Below are positions 26,849-37,090 of a stretch of DNA of 64,000 nt, one piece after another. Location of the stretch: the NCBI RefSeq assembly GCF_023716865.1, contig NZ_CP092417.1, positions 2,458,001 to 2,522,000 on the forward strand, in the 5' to 3' direction. The stretch comes from Endozoicomonas sp. SCSIO W0465. Lineage in GTDB: Bacteria; Pseudomonadota; Gammaproteobacteria; Pseudomonadales; Endozoicomonadaceae. A model generated the notes under the pieces. The model was not told the DNA's origin and did no database searches. It worked only from the letters and a program-made list of their open reading frames with translations. The translations under genes were made by a program, and so were the position numbers. Position 1 is the first letter of the stretch. Each line of letters starts with the position of its first letter.

Positions 26849-28390
26849 GTGATGGGCAGCAACTCAACACATACGCTGATGGTACAGGGTACGACCAGTG
26901 ACGCTGGTAAAAGTGCTCTGGTCGCAGGACTTTGCCGGGTGTTCAGACGTTATGGTATCTCGGTAGCACCTTTCAAACCCCAGAATATGGCACTGAACAG
27001 TGCGGTTACCGAGGATGGTGGCGAGATCGGTCGGGCTCAGGCGCTCCAGGCCGCTGCTGCAGGACTTGAACCTCATACGGACATGAATCCCGTACTGCTG
27101 AAACCGAACAGTGATATCGGTGCCCAGGTGATAGTGAACGGCAAAGCGGTGGGTGAAATGAATGCGGCTGAGTATCATGCCTACAAACCAAAAGTAATGG
27201 CTGCCATTATGCGTTCCTGGCATCGGCTGCAAAACCACTATCAAATCATACTGGTGGAAGGTGCTGGCAGCCCGGCAGAAATTAACTTGCGGGAAGGTGA
27301 CGTTGCCAATATGGGGTTTGCTGAAGCAGCGGACTGCCCGGTGATTATTATTGCAGATATCGATAAGGGAGGAGTCTTTGCTCATCTCTACGGTACGCTG
27401 GCACTGCTCTCGGAGTCAGAGCAGGAGCGGGTAAAAGGTTTTGTGATTAACCGCTTTCGAGGTGACGTAAAACTGCTTGAGCCTGGCCTTCACTGGCTGG
27501 AAGATAAGACCGGTAAGCCGGTGCTGGGCGTTTTGCCTTATCTTCATGGCTTGCACCTTGAGGCAGAAGATGCTGTTATTTCTCATCAGTATATCGTTCA
27601 GCAACATGAAGAGCAGAAAAGAGTATTGAAAGTAGCAGTGCCGATTCTGACCCGCACCAGTAATCACACAGACTTTGACTCTTTGCGTCTTCATCCTGAA
27701 GTGGATATTCACTTTGTCGGAAAAGGTCAGTCTATTCCGGACTGTGATCTGGTCATTATTCCAGGCACTAAAAACACCCGGACCGATCTTGCGTTTCTCA
27801 AAGAAAGTGGCTGGGATCAGGATATTCTCAGACACCTGCGCTATGGTGGCAAATTGATGGGAATCTGCGGTGGTTACCAGATGCTGGGCAAAGCGGTGCA
27901 TGATCCTGATGGTATTGAAGGTGCTGCCGGAAGCTCAGATGCGTTGGGTCTTCTGGATCTGGAAACCACCATGATTCGTCAGAAGACACTCACTCGAGTT
28001 AGTGGAACCATGCAGTTGCCTGGTCAAGAGCCGGTTCCTGTTACTGGTTATGAGATTCATGCCGGGGTGACTACAGGAGAAGCCTTGGAAAAATCGCTAA
28101 TCCAGCTGGATCAGAAAGTTGATGGGGTAATGTCTGACGATGGTCAGATATTTGGAACCTATCTTCATGGTGTGTTTGAACAGCCTGACGCCATTACTGC
28201 CATTTTGAAGTGGGCAGGCTTACAGGAGTCATCAAGAATTGATTATCACCTGTTGCGGGAAGAGGGTATTAACCGCATGGCGGATGCTCTCGAAGAGAAC
28301 CTCGATATTGGAAAAGTGTTTGCACTGTGTGGCGTTCAGCAACGGTGTTTTCCAAGGGTGTTTTCCAAGAAAGTTGCACCAGCTGATTAA
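26849..28390 (+). CDS. cobQ: Cobyric acid synthase
   Basis: CobQ amidates adenosylcobyrinic acid a,c-diamide four times with glutamine and ATP, in B12 synthesis. The N-terminal synthetase domain has MVQGTTSDAGKS (P-loop) and FKPQNMALNS. The C-terminal glutamine amidotransferase domain has the catalytic Cys in LMGICGGYQMLG (about residue 340) and the His in TYLHGVFEQ. The length of 513 aa is slightly above the usual 480-510. The start is GTG at 26849 or ATG at 26852. No other cobalamin genes are in the window, so it may serve cobinamide salvage or a dispersed pathway. Confidence 0.95.
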   Translation: MMGSNSTHTLMVQGTTSDAGKSALVAGLCRVFRRYGISVAPFKPQNMALNSAVTEDGGEIGRAQALQAAAAGLEPHTDMNPVLLKPNSDIGAQVIVNGKAVGEMNAAEYHAYKPKVMAAIMRSWHRLQNHYQIILVEGAGSPAEINLREGDVANMGFAEAADCPVIIIADIDKGGVFAHLYGTLALLSESEQERVKGFVINRFRGDVKLLEPGLHWLEDKTGKPVLGVLPYLHGLHLEAEDAVISHQYIVQQHEEQKRVLKVAVPILTRTSNHTDFDSLRLHPEVDIHFVGKGQSIPDCDLVIIPGTKNTRTDLAFLKESGWDQDILRHLRYGGKLMGICGGYQMLGKAVHDPDGIEGAAGSSDALGLLDLETTMIRQKTLTRVSGTMQLPGQEPVPVTGYEIHAGVTTGEALEKSLIQLDQKVDGVMSDDGQIFGTYLHGVFEQPDAITAILKWAGLQESSRIDYHLLREEGINRMADALEENLDIGKVFALCGVQQRCFPRVFSKKVAPAD

Positions 28391-28621
28391 AGCCGTATTT
28401 GATTGATCACAGAGATAACGTTCCGTTAAAAAAAAACCGCTCAACTTTTATGCTATTTAGTGCTTTTTTAGCTTCCATATACTACTAATTGAAATAAAAA
28501 ATAAACAAAAATTTGACTAATCCATCTTTTGGTTCTTTACTGAAATAAGAAAATGAAATTTAATTTCAGAAAATTTTATCTAAGCTGTAAAAATTAACCA
28601 GATGACAGGGATCGTCGTCAT
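28391..28621. other. AT-rich promoter region of fleQ
   Basis: This strongly AT-rich intergenic region has no ORF. It contains the candidate sigma-70-type promoter listed separately. I found no clear sigma-54 (GG-N10-GC) element. Confidence 0.5.
28513..28541 (+). promoter_or_regulatory. Candidate sigma-70 promoter for fleQ
   Basis: TTGACT (28513-28518) and TTTACT (28536-28541) are 17 nt apart, about 80 nt before the fleQ start. The -35 matches five of six consensus bases and the -10 four of six. In Pseudomonas, fleQ is transcribed by sigma-70, so this fits, but in AT-rich DNA such matches arise by chance. Confidence 0.35.
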
Positions 28622-30085
28622 ATGGAAACAGCTGAGCAGGTACTCATTATTGAAGACGCAGAGCAGCGTCGCCATGACTTAAGCACAATTTTGCAGTTCA
28701 TGGGCTATCACCCAGTAGCTATCGGTGCAGCCTATTGGGAAGATACCGTTAGTGCTTTTCCTCCGGAAACCTTCAGTGGTTTATTTCTAGGTGATTTTTT
28801 ACAGGCAGAAAGTTCCCTGCAGGGAATGCTCTCCAGAGTTCAGGGCTGGTGTGGTGGTGTGCCTATTATTCGTATTTCTGAATCACTGCCAGATAATCTG
28901 CCGGTAGCGCTTGCAAGACAGATTATTGCTCGGATTGACTGGCCGTGTAGTAAGCCTCAGCTTTTATCTGGTCTTCATTACGGACAGGTGTATCGTGAGC
29001 AGTGGCGTCAGGCTCATCAGATTGGCTATAACCAGCAGGTACATCTGTTCCGTGGACTGGTTGGTAAAAGTGAACGTATCCGTAAAGTGCGGGCAGCCAT
29101 GGCTCAGGTTGCGGACCGGGATGTCAATGTTTTGATTACTGGTGAGTCTGGCACGGGCAAAGAGGTGGTTGCCCGTAATCTTCATGAGCACTCCTATCGC
29201 AGAAGCGCACCCTTTGTTCCGGTAAATTGCGGTGCTATCCCTACAGATCTTTTAGAAAGCGAGCTCTTTGGTCATGAAAAGGGGGCTTTCACCGGGGCTG
29301 TGGCCAGTCGAAAGGGGCGGTTTGAGCTTGCGCAGGGAGGTACACTGTTTCTTGACGAAATAGGCGATATGCCTCTGCACATGCAAGTTAAGTTGCTCAG
29401 GGTGTTGCAGGAAAGAACCTTCGAACGGGTCGGTGGAACAGAACCTATTGAGGTGGATGTTCGAATTATTGCCGCAACACACAAGAATCTTGAAGTTATG
29501 ATCACTGAGGGAAGCTTCAGGGAAGATCTTTATTACCGTTTAAATGTATTCCCCATTGAGATGCCTTCTCTTAAAGAGCGGCCTGAAGATATCCCGTTGA
29601 TGATTAATGAGCTAACCCATAATATGGAGAAGCAGGGTAGGGGGTCAATTCGACTCAGCTCAGCAGCAATATTGTCTCTTTGCCGGCATGACTGGCCGGG
29701 AAATGTCCGGGAAATGGCAAATCTTCTCGAGCGTCTTGCGATTATGTATCCCTATGGGGTTATTGGTGTTCAGGATCTGCCAGAAAGTTTCTGCCACCTC
29801 GATTTGATCACTCAGGAGGATGATGGTGTTGCTGATTTGTTTCCGGATAGCATTCAGCCAGCAGGTACCGCCACTTCTGAAGACCTTGCGGTATTGCCTG
29901 TAGGGGGGCTGAACCTTAAGGAGTACATGACTCGACTGGAAAAGAGTTTGATTCAGCAGGCACTCAGTGACTGTAACAGTGTTGTTGCCAGGGCAGCAGA
30001 TAAGTTGCAGATAAGGCGCACGACGTTGGTGGAAAAAATGCGAAAGTATGGTCTTCAGAGATATGAGGATTCTGTGAAGATCTGA
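28622..30085 (+). CDS. fleQ: Flagellar master regulator FleQ (sigma-54 enhancer-binding protein)
   Basis: FleQ activates sigma-54 promoters of early flagellar genes and in Pseudomonas responds to c-di-GMP. The protein is 487 aa, the family length. Residues 1-125 form a FleQ-type receiver-like domain without a clear phosphoacceptor context. Residues 145-380 are the AAA+ domain, with Walker A GESGTGKE (174-181), the sigma-54 contact loop GAFTGA (221-226) and Walker B TLFLDEIGD. A Fis-type helix-turn-helix ends the protein (VVARAADKLQIRRTTLVEKM). The genes normally following it, fleS and fleR, are absent; a terminator and a group II intron lie there instead. fleN, whose product restrains FleQ in Pseudomonas, is 14.6 kb downstream. 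Confidence 0.93.
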   Translation: METAEQVLIIEDAEQRRHDLSTILQFMGYHPVAIGAAYWEDTVSAFPPETFSGLFLGDFLQAESSLQGMLSRVQGWCGGVPIIRISESLPDNLPVALARQIIARIDWPCSKPQLLSGLHYGQVYREQWRQAHQIGYNQQVHLFRGLVGKSERIRKVRAAMAQVADRDVNVLITGESGTGKEVVARNLHEHSYRRSAPFVPVNCGAIPTDLLESELFGHEKGAFTGAVASRKGRFELAQGGTLFLDEIGDMPLHMQVKLLRVLQERTFERVGGTEPIEVDVRIIAATHKNLEVMITEGSFREDLYYRLNVFPIEMPSLKERPEDIPLMINELTHNMEKQGRGSIRLSSAAILSLCRHDWPGNVREMANLLERLAIMYPYGVIGVQDLPESFCHLDLITQEDDGVADLFPDSIQPAGTATSEDLAVLPVGGLNLKEYMTRLEKSLIQQALSDCNSVVARAADKLQIRRTTLVEKMRKYGLQRYEDSVKI

Positions 30086-30110
30086 TTTTTGGATTTATGG
30101 TGGTGTAAAA

Positions 30111-30142
30111 AGATGGCTGCAAGTTTCTTGCAGCCATCTTTT
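30111..30142 (+). terminator. Intrinsic terminator of fleQ and intron insertion site
   Basis: AGATGGCTGCAAG (30111-30123) and CTTGCAGCCATCT (30127-30139) form a perfect 13-bp stem with a TTT loop, followed by TTTT-like sequence. The structured RNA of group II intron A appears to begin immediately after the T-run. Confidence 0.88.
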
Positions 30143-30807
30143 GTTTGCCCAGCGAAGCGGACAAACCCGTCAGGCTGAAAGAAGCCTGAACCACCCCGAC
30201 TGAGGGGAAGGTAATCCAAATGGCAAGGGCGTTGCTGGCCAACGGCAGGGTCTGGGCGACCCCGTCTGAAGGAAGCCATAGGAAGTCAGAGGTACACAGC
30301 GTAAGCGAACCTGATTCGGCAGGTCGGGAGCGGCAAGCGTGCGAAATAGCGCGACGCCCAATACTCAGTCAGTCCCGACAAGTGTTAGAGGGTGGAATTT
30401 CTGGCAGGGATCCGTTCAGTAACTGGGGAAGCCTGGCATCAATCCCTGAACCATCAGGGGCTGCTATCACAAGAGGAAACTCAAGGATAGCAGTGGTGTG
30501 AGGTGGCAGATGAGCCCGTAGTAGTGTTGAAACTCCGGCCTGTGAAAGCGGGTAACCGTCTGGAGCACAAAACCGGAGTGACCACAGTCTGGTATCTGTG
30601 GGGCATGTGTCGTCAAAAGTGGCAGATGTTGCGAAGGGGTGAAGCATTCTTTAAGAACGTCCAGAGCGCAGGAATGACTTTGTGGATGCACAAGCTGCTT
30701 GACGAAGCAGGGTATCTTCAGCCGGTGGGGTCGGGAACGACCATGCTGTCTGACAGAACTGTATAAAGGAGTACCAGACAGGTAGCCGGTAGATTGCCTT
30801 GAGCTAG

Positions 30808-32520
30808 GAGGCTGTCCGAGAACTAGCTATTGAAAAAACGAAAGCTTCAGCATTTTCTTGGCTGATCAAATATTGACCTAAATTTAGCCTGTTTTGGGGT
30901 AAAAATTGCGTTTTTTACCCTTTTGCTTGCCTTTATGCTGCCATTTTAAGCCTTTTTGCTTCTTCAAGACGGATTGATCCCGTTGAAACCGATTTGACAA
31001 TTTTTTTGAAATTATAAGCACTGCAGACCAGTGAAAATTCTCCAGCCACTTTTTCCTTACCCCGGACACTGAACCCTCTGAATCCTGAGTTCTTGATTTG
31101 GCCAAAAGGCGGTTCCGCAATCACCTTGCGACGCTCATAAACCGCTTTGGCCTCTTTGGTTTCCATTTTGCGGTTCATCGCCTGGCGTATGGCTCGTGGC
31201 GGTCTGTGCGAATCACTTTCCCCGGGTCTTTGTTGTCACCACTGCACCTTTTACGTAACGGGCAATCCCGGCAGATATCTTTACTGACGCGGTAGCTTTT
31301 GTGTTTTGCTTTGCTAGCCGTGTTATAAATCAGCTTCTCACCGGCAGGGCAGGTAAAGCTGTCGTCTGCTTCATGGTAAATAAAATCCGCTTTGACAAAC
31401 TTTCTGTCAGAGTCTTCCAGTCCCTCTGTTGCAGGCTTCTCCTGTCGATCCGTAGCCATGTAAGCGTCAATGTTCGCATCATCAAACGCTTGCAGGTTGG
31501 GCCCTGAGTAATAGCCATTATCCTCACTCATTTTGCCAATGGACGCGTTATCTGTTGCTTCTGCAATGGCTTCAAGTGCAGGCTTTACTTCCTGCTTGTC
31601 ATTGGCATGCTGGCTGATGTGCTGGCCAACAATGATACCATTATCGCTGTCGACGCTGATCTGGGCGTTATAACTGTACTGATAGCCACTGCCTTTTTTA
31701 CCCATGATCCTGGCATCATGATCAGCAAAGCTGATTTGCTTTTTGTCGTCTATCGGCTTATCGGGATTCAGGGCCTGTTCCCGTTCTTCAAGCGCTTTTT
31801 TGGCCTCCTGGATTTTCTCTAACCGTTCCTGCTTGAATTGCAAGTCTTCAGGAATGCTGTAGCCAGTCTCCTGCTGATAAGCATCGTCCTCTTCACTGTC
31901 ACTGGTTTCGGCTTTTTTAATCAGGGCCTCAACTTCAGCCATTAATTCAGCTTCTTTGGCCTTAAGTCGTGCGTAGCTCATGGCCTTATGCTTTGATGAG
32001 TCGGCTTTGAATTTGGAACCATCAAGAGCGATGTGGCCCAGCGAGGCCATCTGTAGTTCCCGGGCGAGCAGCACGCTCTGTTTGAAACTGCTTTTAAAAA
32101 AGGTGGCCTGGTTTTTACGAAAGTCACTGAGCACCCGGAAATTTGGGCAGTGCTGTTTGGCGATATACATGAAAGCCAAGTCCTGATTGCAGCGCCGTTC
32201 AATCTCCCTGGAGCTGAACACACCATGGCTATAGGCATAGATCAGGATCGATATAATCAGTCGTGGGTGGTAGGCATTCTGGCCAAGATGGTGATACTGC
32301 TTTTCCACTTCAGAGGTGTCGATATGCTTGAAGATATCTTCAAAAACGAAGCAATCATGATCTGGTGGCAGCAGGTCGAAGATGTTCGATGGGAACATCA
32401 GGTGCTGGTCAAAATCAGCAGGGTTATCTTTGAATTTGATTGATGACATCCGTTTCGGCAACAACAAAGTGGGCAGAAGATGCCTGATTATACTTAATCA
32501 GGCTATTCTCGGACAGCCTC
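30808..32520 (-). mobile_element. IS1182-family element, copy B (decayed), in group II intron A
   Basis: Its ends match copy A and it also sits in a CTAG target (30804-30807 and 32521-32524). It is 3 bp shorter overall (1713 bp), through a 1-bp insertion near the left end, a 1-bp deletion and a 3-bp deletion in the transposase gene. Confidence 0.93.
30933..32467 (-). pseudogene. IS1182 family transposase, frameshifted (copy B)
   Basis: The gene reads as in copy A from the N-terminus through RTDRHE. Then a single missing base (ATGGCTCGTGG against ATGGCTTCGTGG in copy A, near 31192) shifts the frame and ends the first part. The remaining 81 codons, including the catalytic Glu region, are open in another frame (30933-31178). 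A 3-bp deletion also removes one Asp of GDDNK. The product should be inactive. Confidence 0.93.
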
Positions 32521-32601
32521 CTAGAACGGCGGTGAAAGTCTGGGAATAACCTGACCACAGAGAAAGGAATACGTCATCTGTACGACGCGGGACGGTAAGT
32601 T

Positions 32602-33312
32602 GTGAGAGTTTACTGCAGCCTGTATGGTCGCCTGCTCTCAATGGAGGCACTGTACAACGGGTTTAAAAAGGTGAAGAGAGCGAATGGCGCGGCTGGCATT
32701 GACCGGCAAAGTCTGAGCGACTTTGCCCTGAATCTGGGTGGTAATCTCAAGCAGCTGTTACTTGAACCGAGGGAAAAACGCTATCAGCCTCTGCCGGTGA
32801 AACGAGTGGAGATTGAGAAGGAAGACGGCGGAATGCGTCTTCTGGGGATTCCCGCAGTGAGAGACCGGATAGTCCAGCAGGCTCTACTGGATATCCTGAC
32901 CCCGATCTTTGATCCGGACTTTCATCCATCCAGCTATGGATACCGGCCAAAGAGAAGTGGCCAGCAAGCCGTTACCAAGGCGACGATGTTCATACGGGAG
33001 TATGGCAGGCACTGGGTAGTGGATATGGATCTGTCGAAGTGTTTTGACCGGCTCGACCATGAGATCATCATCAAAGCCTTCCGACAGAAAGTGGCCGACG
33101 GGAGCATTCTGAACCTGATCAGGATGTTCCTGAAAAGCGGTGTGATTATTGGTGACCAACTGGATGCCACAGAAGTAGGCAGCCCACAGGGTGGGGTTAT
33201 CAGTCCTCTGATCAGTAATGTGTATCTTGATGCCTTTGATCAGGAGATGAAGCGTCGCAATCATCGGAGGCTCTTTTCGAATTCCGAACTGCTGAACTAT
33301 CCTTGGTGGATA
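32602..33312 (+). pseudogene. ltrA: Group II intron reverse transcriptase, truncated before YADD (intron A)
   Basis: This group II intron RT keeps RT motifs 0-4: GAAGIDRQSL, GGMRLLGIPAVRDRIVQQAL, SSYGYRPKRSGQQAV, VVDMDLSKCFDRLDH and GSPQGGVISPLISNVYLD. It breaks at about 33267, just before the expected YADD catalytic box, and about 15 foreign codons run to a stop. The thumb, maturase and HNH regions are missing. The start could be GTG at 32602 or a later ATG (MEALYNG). It differs clearly from the RT of intron B. Confidence 0.9.
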
Positions 33313-33339
33313 TAATTAGCCATCGCCAGCATCGGTGTT
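33268..33339. other. Short orphan sequence between intron A and IS3
   Basis: About 72 bp do not belong to the RT, nor to the IS3 element that begins at 33340. I cannot assign it. It is probably the remnant of another element or of the sequence that replaced the intron's 3' half. Confidence 0.4.
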
Positions 33340-33363
33340 TGTCAACATAGTTGTCGCCTCAAC

Positions 33364-33991
33364 TTAAGCGGCTTTGCTTAGTTGATCATCAGCAGGTCTG
33401 TCGGGATTCAACCAGACTTCATCAGCCAGATCCCAGTTCCTTGTTGACCTCTTTCCCCAGCGCTCTGGGTGACGTTCTTTGGCTTGTTCATAAACCTTTC
33501 TGCGGTTAGCCATAAGCACCTTGGTTTCACCACGATGCCTTTGCCCGGGTGTCAGAAATTTCAGCCCACTGTGCTTGTGCTCTTCGTTGTACCATTGGGC
33601 AAAACCATGCACCCAGCTACGTGCTGCTTCAAGATCAGCAAATGGCGTGCGCGGATAACCAGGGCGGTATTTCAGGGTTCTGAATATGGCCTCGGAAAAG
33701 GGGTTATCATCACTGACCCGGGGACGACTGAATGAGCTCACGACCCCAAGACGCTGCAGTGTTGACAGCATAGTGCCACCCTTCATGGGACTACCATTAT
33801 CTGAGTGCAGAACCAGTGGCCACTCCAAGGCTGCAATTCCCTGTTTGATACAGGCTTTAGTGATCATTTCTGATGCATGCTCAGCTGATTCGGTTTCATG
33901 AATTTCCCATGTAACAATCATACGACTAAAGATGTCTATTACCAGGTACAGGTAATAAAACTGCCCCCGTATCGGAGAGCGCAGATAGGTA
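33364..33991 (-). pseudogene. IS3 transposase OrfB, C-terminal part
   Basis: This is the integrase core of an IS3 OrfB. It has LVLHSDNGSPMKGGT (second Asp) and RPRVSDDNPFSEAIFRTLKY (catalytic Glu), then a C-terminal tail ending DDQLSKAA. The first Asp (QVWSWDIT) lies in the other part at 37228 onward. The split is an IS-453 insertion at a TAGGTA. The open frame at present extends upstream into IS-453 sequence, which is not native. Confidence 0.9.
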
Positions 33992-34193
33992 GTTCTCGTC
34001 CAAAAACGCATCAGGCAATCATAATTAGATTGTACGTTCGTTTTTATATTTCCTGAAATTCCAGAGAGCCGCAAAAACTCTTCCCTTTTTTTCTCTAATC
34101 TGGGACGGATATTGGAGAAAAACGCGAAAAGCAGGCAGAAAACATCCTCCCACCATGCTGGAAAGGTACTTTCATGTAGCGTGGAGGTGGCTA

Positions 34194-35172
34194 TCAGGAT
34201 GGTGCCGGGTGTCTGGCCAGAATCACCAGGTTGTAACAGACCACCGATAACCAGCAATGAGAATCAAAACGCTCAGAACCCTTGCAGTGGCAACGTGATA
34301 GCCCAAAACATCTCTTTAGCCACGAAATTCCCGCTTCAATACCTGCCCGGAAGCGAAAGAGCGTTTTATACACATACTGACTTTTAGTCATCTCTTCGAC
34401 TTCAAGTCCGCGCTTCTTATTAAAAGCTACATCGCTGATTCCCATGGCCTTGGCTTTTTCCAAATTAGCGCGACACGCGTATCCGCCGTCACCGCTTGTC
34501 TGGCGAGGTACACGACCATAAATTTCTTTTTGTCTTTCCATCATCGGAATGAATTGGTCCGAATCCGCTGGGTTACCTTCCTCAATAACCAGGTCCAGGA
34601 TCAATCGACTTTTTCCCTGAACCAGGTTCAGTTTATGGCCATACTGTACTTGCCGCCTGTCTTTTACGATGATATCCGTATGGGGTTCATACAGGCTAAC
34701 CACTTTTTCCTGGGCTGGCACCTTTTCACCCTTAAAGACCCTGCGCTCTGTCTGGGAGACTATTGCATCCACCAGGGGTAACAGGTGATCCACATCTGCC
34801 TGCCACTTGTCGGCATCATCAGCCAGGAGACACTGCCCCTGCTGACGGGCGTTTGCTAGCGTGACAGTAGCTTCGATAAGTACCTTCCGGGATTTTCGGG
34901 TCAACTGCAGCAGTTTTTTATAATGCTGATGCCGCTCTTCTTTGCCAGCGTAGATGCATTTTCTGGCCGCATCTTTTACGGCTCGGTTGTGATGGGTATA
35001 TTCATAAAGCGGTGTCGCTGTCAGTGTTTGTCCCCGTTCCAGCAGCCGACAAATTTCTTTAACGGAACTGGCTAAAAGATCACTGTCGCAAGGAGGTTTG
35101 ATATCCGATTCGGTGACTGTGCTGTCAATAGCCACAGTGCGCCCTTTTTCAATACCCTGATCTTTAGCGGTC
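34194..35172 (-). pseudogene. IS-453 transposase copy B, C-terminal part
   Basis: This holds residues from about 132 to the C-terminus of the 453-aa transposase, including TVAIDSTVTESD, TSGDGGYACR and RAGIEAGISW. It is separated from the N-terminal 130 residues by IS-445 copy B. Confidence 0.93.
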
Positions 35173-36699
35173 CTCGACTTTAGAGTCTGTATAAAACGAT
35201 AATTCGGTCAGCTTTTTATAGTGAAGCAAGCCGAAATCAGTGAACTGTTTTTCCAAGTTCGTTATTACTTCCGTTTTTTGCCTAAAAGCCTTTAGTTATG
35301 CTGCTTCTGAATTATCCGGTATTAACTGGTCGATCAGATCGCGAAAATTGAACTCATATTTTTGCTTATATCTGTTCCAGCCCTTGCGAATAGAGAACCT
35401 CGGAATAATTCCTGAAAGAGCAATTTTCATCATGCCTGCAGTGGTTGTATCCGGGCTTCTCCAGGGTATCCGAGAAATATTCAGACATGCCTGATTTTTA
35501 CAAACGGTTAATAACTGCAATAATGCATAGCCTGCCATTTTCAAATGCATCCATCGAAGCAGTGTTCGCAATTTCTGCTGCCATAAATGGCAACAGCCAA
35601 AAGCATGTTTGAGTTGGTGAAACATTGGCTCTACCGGCCATCTCCGGGAATAGGCACGAAGCACCTCCAGTCCCTCAAGTTCCGGATTGGTCGAGATGAA
35701 TATTCTGCTTTCGGTCAGACCTTTGTCATTTTCAAAGCGACTCCAGACGACGCGTACTTCACGACCTTTAAGGAATCTGGCGCGACAGATCAGGGTACGA
35801 TAACGTATTTTGCGAAATTTGCCGTACATCCATACTGTTGCTTTTTCTTCCGGCAGTTTCTTAACCTGTTCTGTCGTCATCTTGATGCCGTACTTTTTTG
35901 GGCGCCCTCGCTTCTTTACGGTGGGTGCTGGCGGCAAAGCATAGAGGGCCCGATTTGAAGGTATCTGACCAACAACTTCTATGTTCATTTCCAGAGCTGG
36001 CTTTATCAGTGTCCAGTTCATATACCAGCAATCGGTTAGCAGGCGTAGCACTCGATCCTTCACTTCATTGCGTACCACCCTGAGCATGGCCACGGCAATT
36101 TTCAGTTTGCTGGTGTTACCTGAAGCTGGTGTCGGAAATGAGATCACCGGTATGGCGGTAAATACTTCATCTGCAGCCCGCTCAAATATGATGGCCAGGG
36201 AAACCCAACACTGCCCCCAGATGTACGTCGGCCGATTGCGTTTCTTGCTGTGTTGATGATGTGTACGACAAGCAGGGGCTTTGTCGGAAAACCGTTCGAT
36301 TACCCAGTCATCAAGCCCCAGGACCACAGGTTGATTCTCAGGAGCTTTGGAGCAGACCAGACGGATCAAGTGGCGTGCCAAGTTCTTCCATTGCCACTTG
36401 CCCTGAGATAGCCAGTGGTGGTAGCTGCTCCACACACAATGAAAATCAATTGTTAACAACGCCTGTGTAACAAAGCCGTCGGCTGAAAGCATGCAACCGA
36501 ACAGCAGTTCGCAGAACGTTGGTACTGCAGTTGATGATAGCGCTCCAGCAAGAAAGGTTGTATATGAAGCGAGCTCCCTGAGGATTACTTGATGATCTGA
36601 AGTGAGCATGGCAACCATCTCGAATTTCGTCATTGGGGATGGTTGCTTTTAGCAGATTATGCGCCGGAACTATTGTGCTCTTAAAACTCTAAAGTCGAG
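35173..36699 (-). mobile_element. IS-445 element, copy B (uninterrupted)
   Basis: This 1527-bp element has 14-bp terminal repeats, CTCGACTTTAGAGT. The target duplication is 8 bp, TAGCGGTC (35165-35172 and 36700-36707). The empty site is seen in IS-453 copies A and C (GATCTTTAGCGGTCATT). Copy A shows a 10-bp duplication, so the length is variable or one case is coincidental. Confidence 0.95.
35296..36633 (-). CDS. DDE transposase of IS-445 (IS4/IS701-like), intact
   Basis: This 445-aa transposase has presumed catalytic residues in VVLGLDDWVIERFSDKAP (Asp), RLLTDCWYMNW (Asp) and YSRRWPVEPMFHQLKHAFG (Glu). The spacing and DDW...DxWY pattern resemble IS701 and other IS4-superfamily transposases. 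A basic stretch, KKRGRPKKYG, may contact DNA. I cannot give a firm family name. The gene fills most of the element. Confidence 0.82.
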   Translation of the reverse strand: MTKFEMVAMLTSDHQVILRELASYTTFLAGALSSTAVPTFCELLFGCMLSADGFVTQALLTIDFHCVWSSYHHWLSQGKWQWKNLARHLIRLVCSKAPENQPVVLGLDDWVIERFSDKAPACRTHHQHSKKRNRPTYIWGQCWVSLAIIFERAADEVFTAIPVISFPTPASGNTSKLKIAVAMLRVVRNEVKDRVLRLLTDCWYMNWTLIKPALEMNIEVVGQIPSNRALYALPPAPTVKKRGRPKKYGIKMTTEQVKKLPEEKATVWMYGKFRKIRYRTLICRARFLKGREVRVVWSRFENDKGLTESRIFISTNPELEGLEVLRAYSRRWPVEPMFHQLKHAFGCCHLWQQKLRTLLRWMHLKMAGYALLQLLTVCKNQACLNISRIPWRSPDTTTAGMMKIALSGIIPRFSIRKGWNRYKQKYEFNFRDLIDQLIPDNSEAA

Positions 36700-37090
36700 T
36701 AGCGGTCATTAGCTGACAGTTATTAATCCGTTCCCATGTAGATGCAGTAAGAAGGCTGATGAGCCCATGCAAACTGGAGCGACTGGGGCGCTGGTTTGGT
36801 TCGAGGCGACAAAAGTCTCGAAAGAGCATGGAGTCCATCAAAACAAACGACAAGTAGTCATAATCACAATTCAAATACTGTTTCAGGAGTGCCGCACGAA
36901 GAACGGATTCTGCTGATAGTCCGTTCCGCCCAGTGTTCTGTTTATCACCAGAACTTAAGTCCTCATAAATCCAGTCATTGAACTGTGGATGGGCGTCAAG
37001 CCATTGCGAGATACCGGAAAGCTGGGAGCAGATTTCATGAGGTACGTAATGGAGTTCCATACTACACTGCGGGTTGCGTTTTTTGCGCAT
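36700..37090 (-). pseudogene. IS-453 transposase copy B, N-terminal part
   Basis: This holds the first 130 or so residues of the 453-aa transposase (MRKKRNPQCSMELHYV to NCQLMTA), after which IS-445 copy B interrupts the gene. Confidence 0.93.

Larger units (their letters stand above)
30143..33267 (+). mobile_element. Group II intron A, 3'-truncated, carrying IS1182 copy B
   Basis: From about 30143 to 30803 there is dense, structured, non-coding sequence, and then an intron-type reverse transcriptase after the IS1182 insertion. Without IS1182, about 740 nt precede the RT start, as expected for intron domains I-III. The 5' border right after a terminator T-run resembles the placement of class C introns, but I cannot confirm the class. 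The RT stops before its catalytic YADD motif at about 33267, so the 3' half, including domains V and VI, is lost. It cannot splice or move. Confidence 0.7.

Noticed and set aside
30503..30766. 87-aa ORF before IS1182 copy B
   Set aside because: It lies in structured group II intron RNA sequence, which often has chance ORFs.
33364..34257. A 297-aa fusion of an unknown N-terminal domain with an IS3 integrase core
   Set aside because: The N-terminal third is read-through of the IS-453 end; the join coincides with the TAGGTA insertion site.
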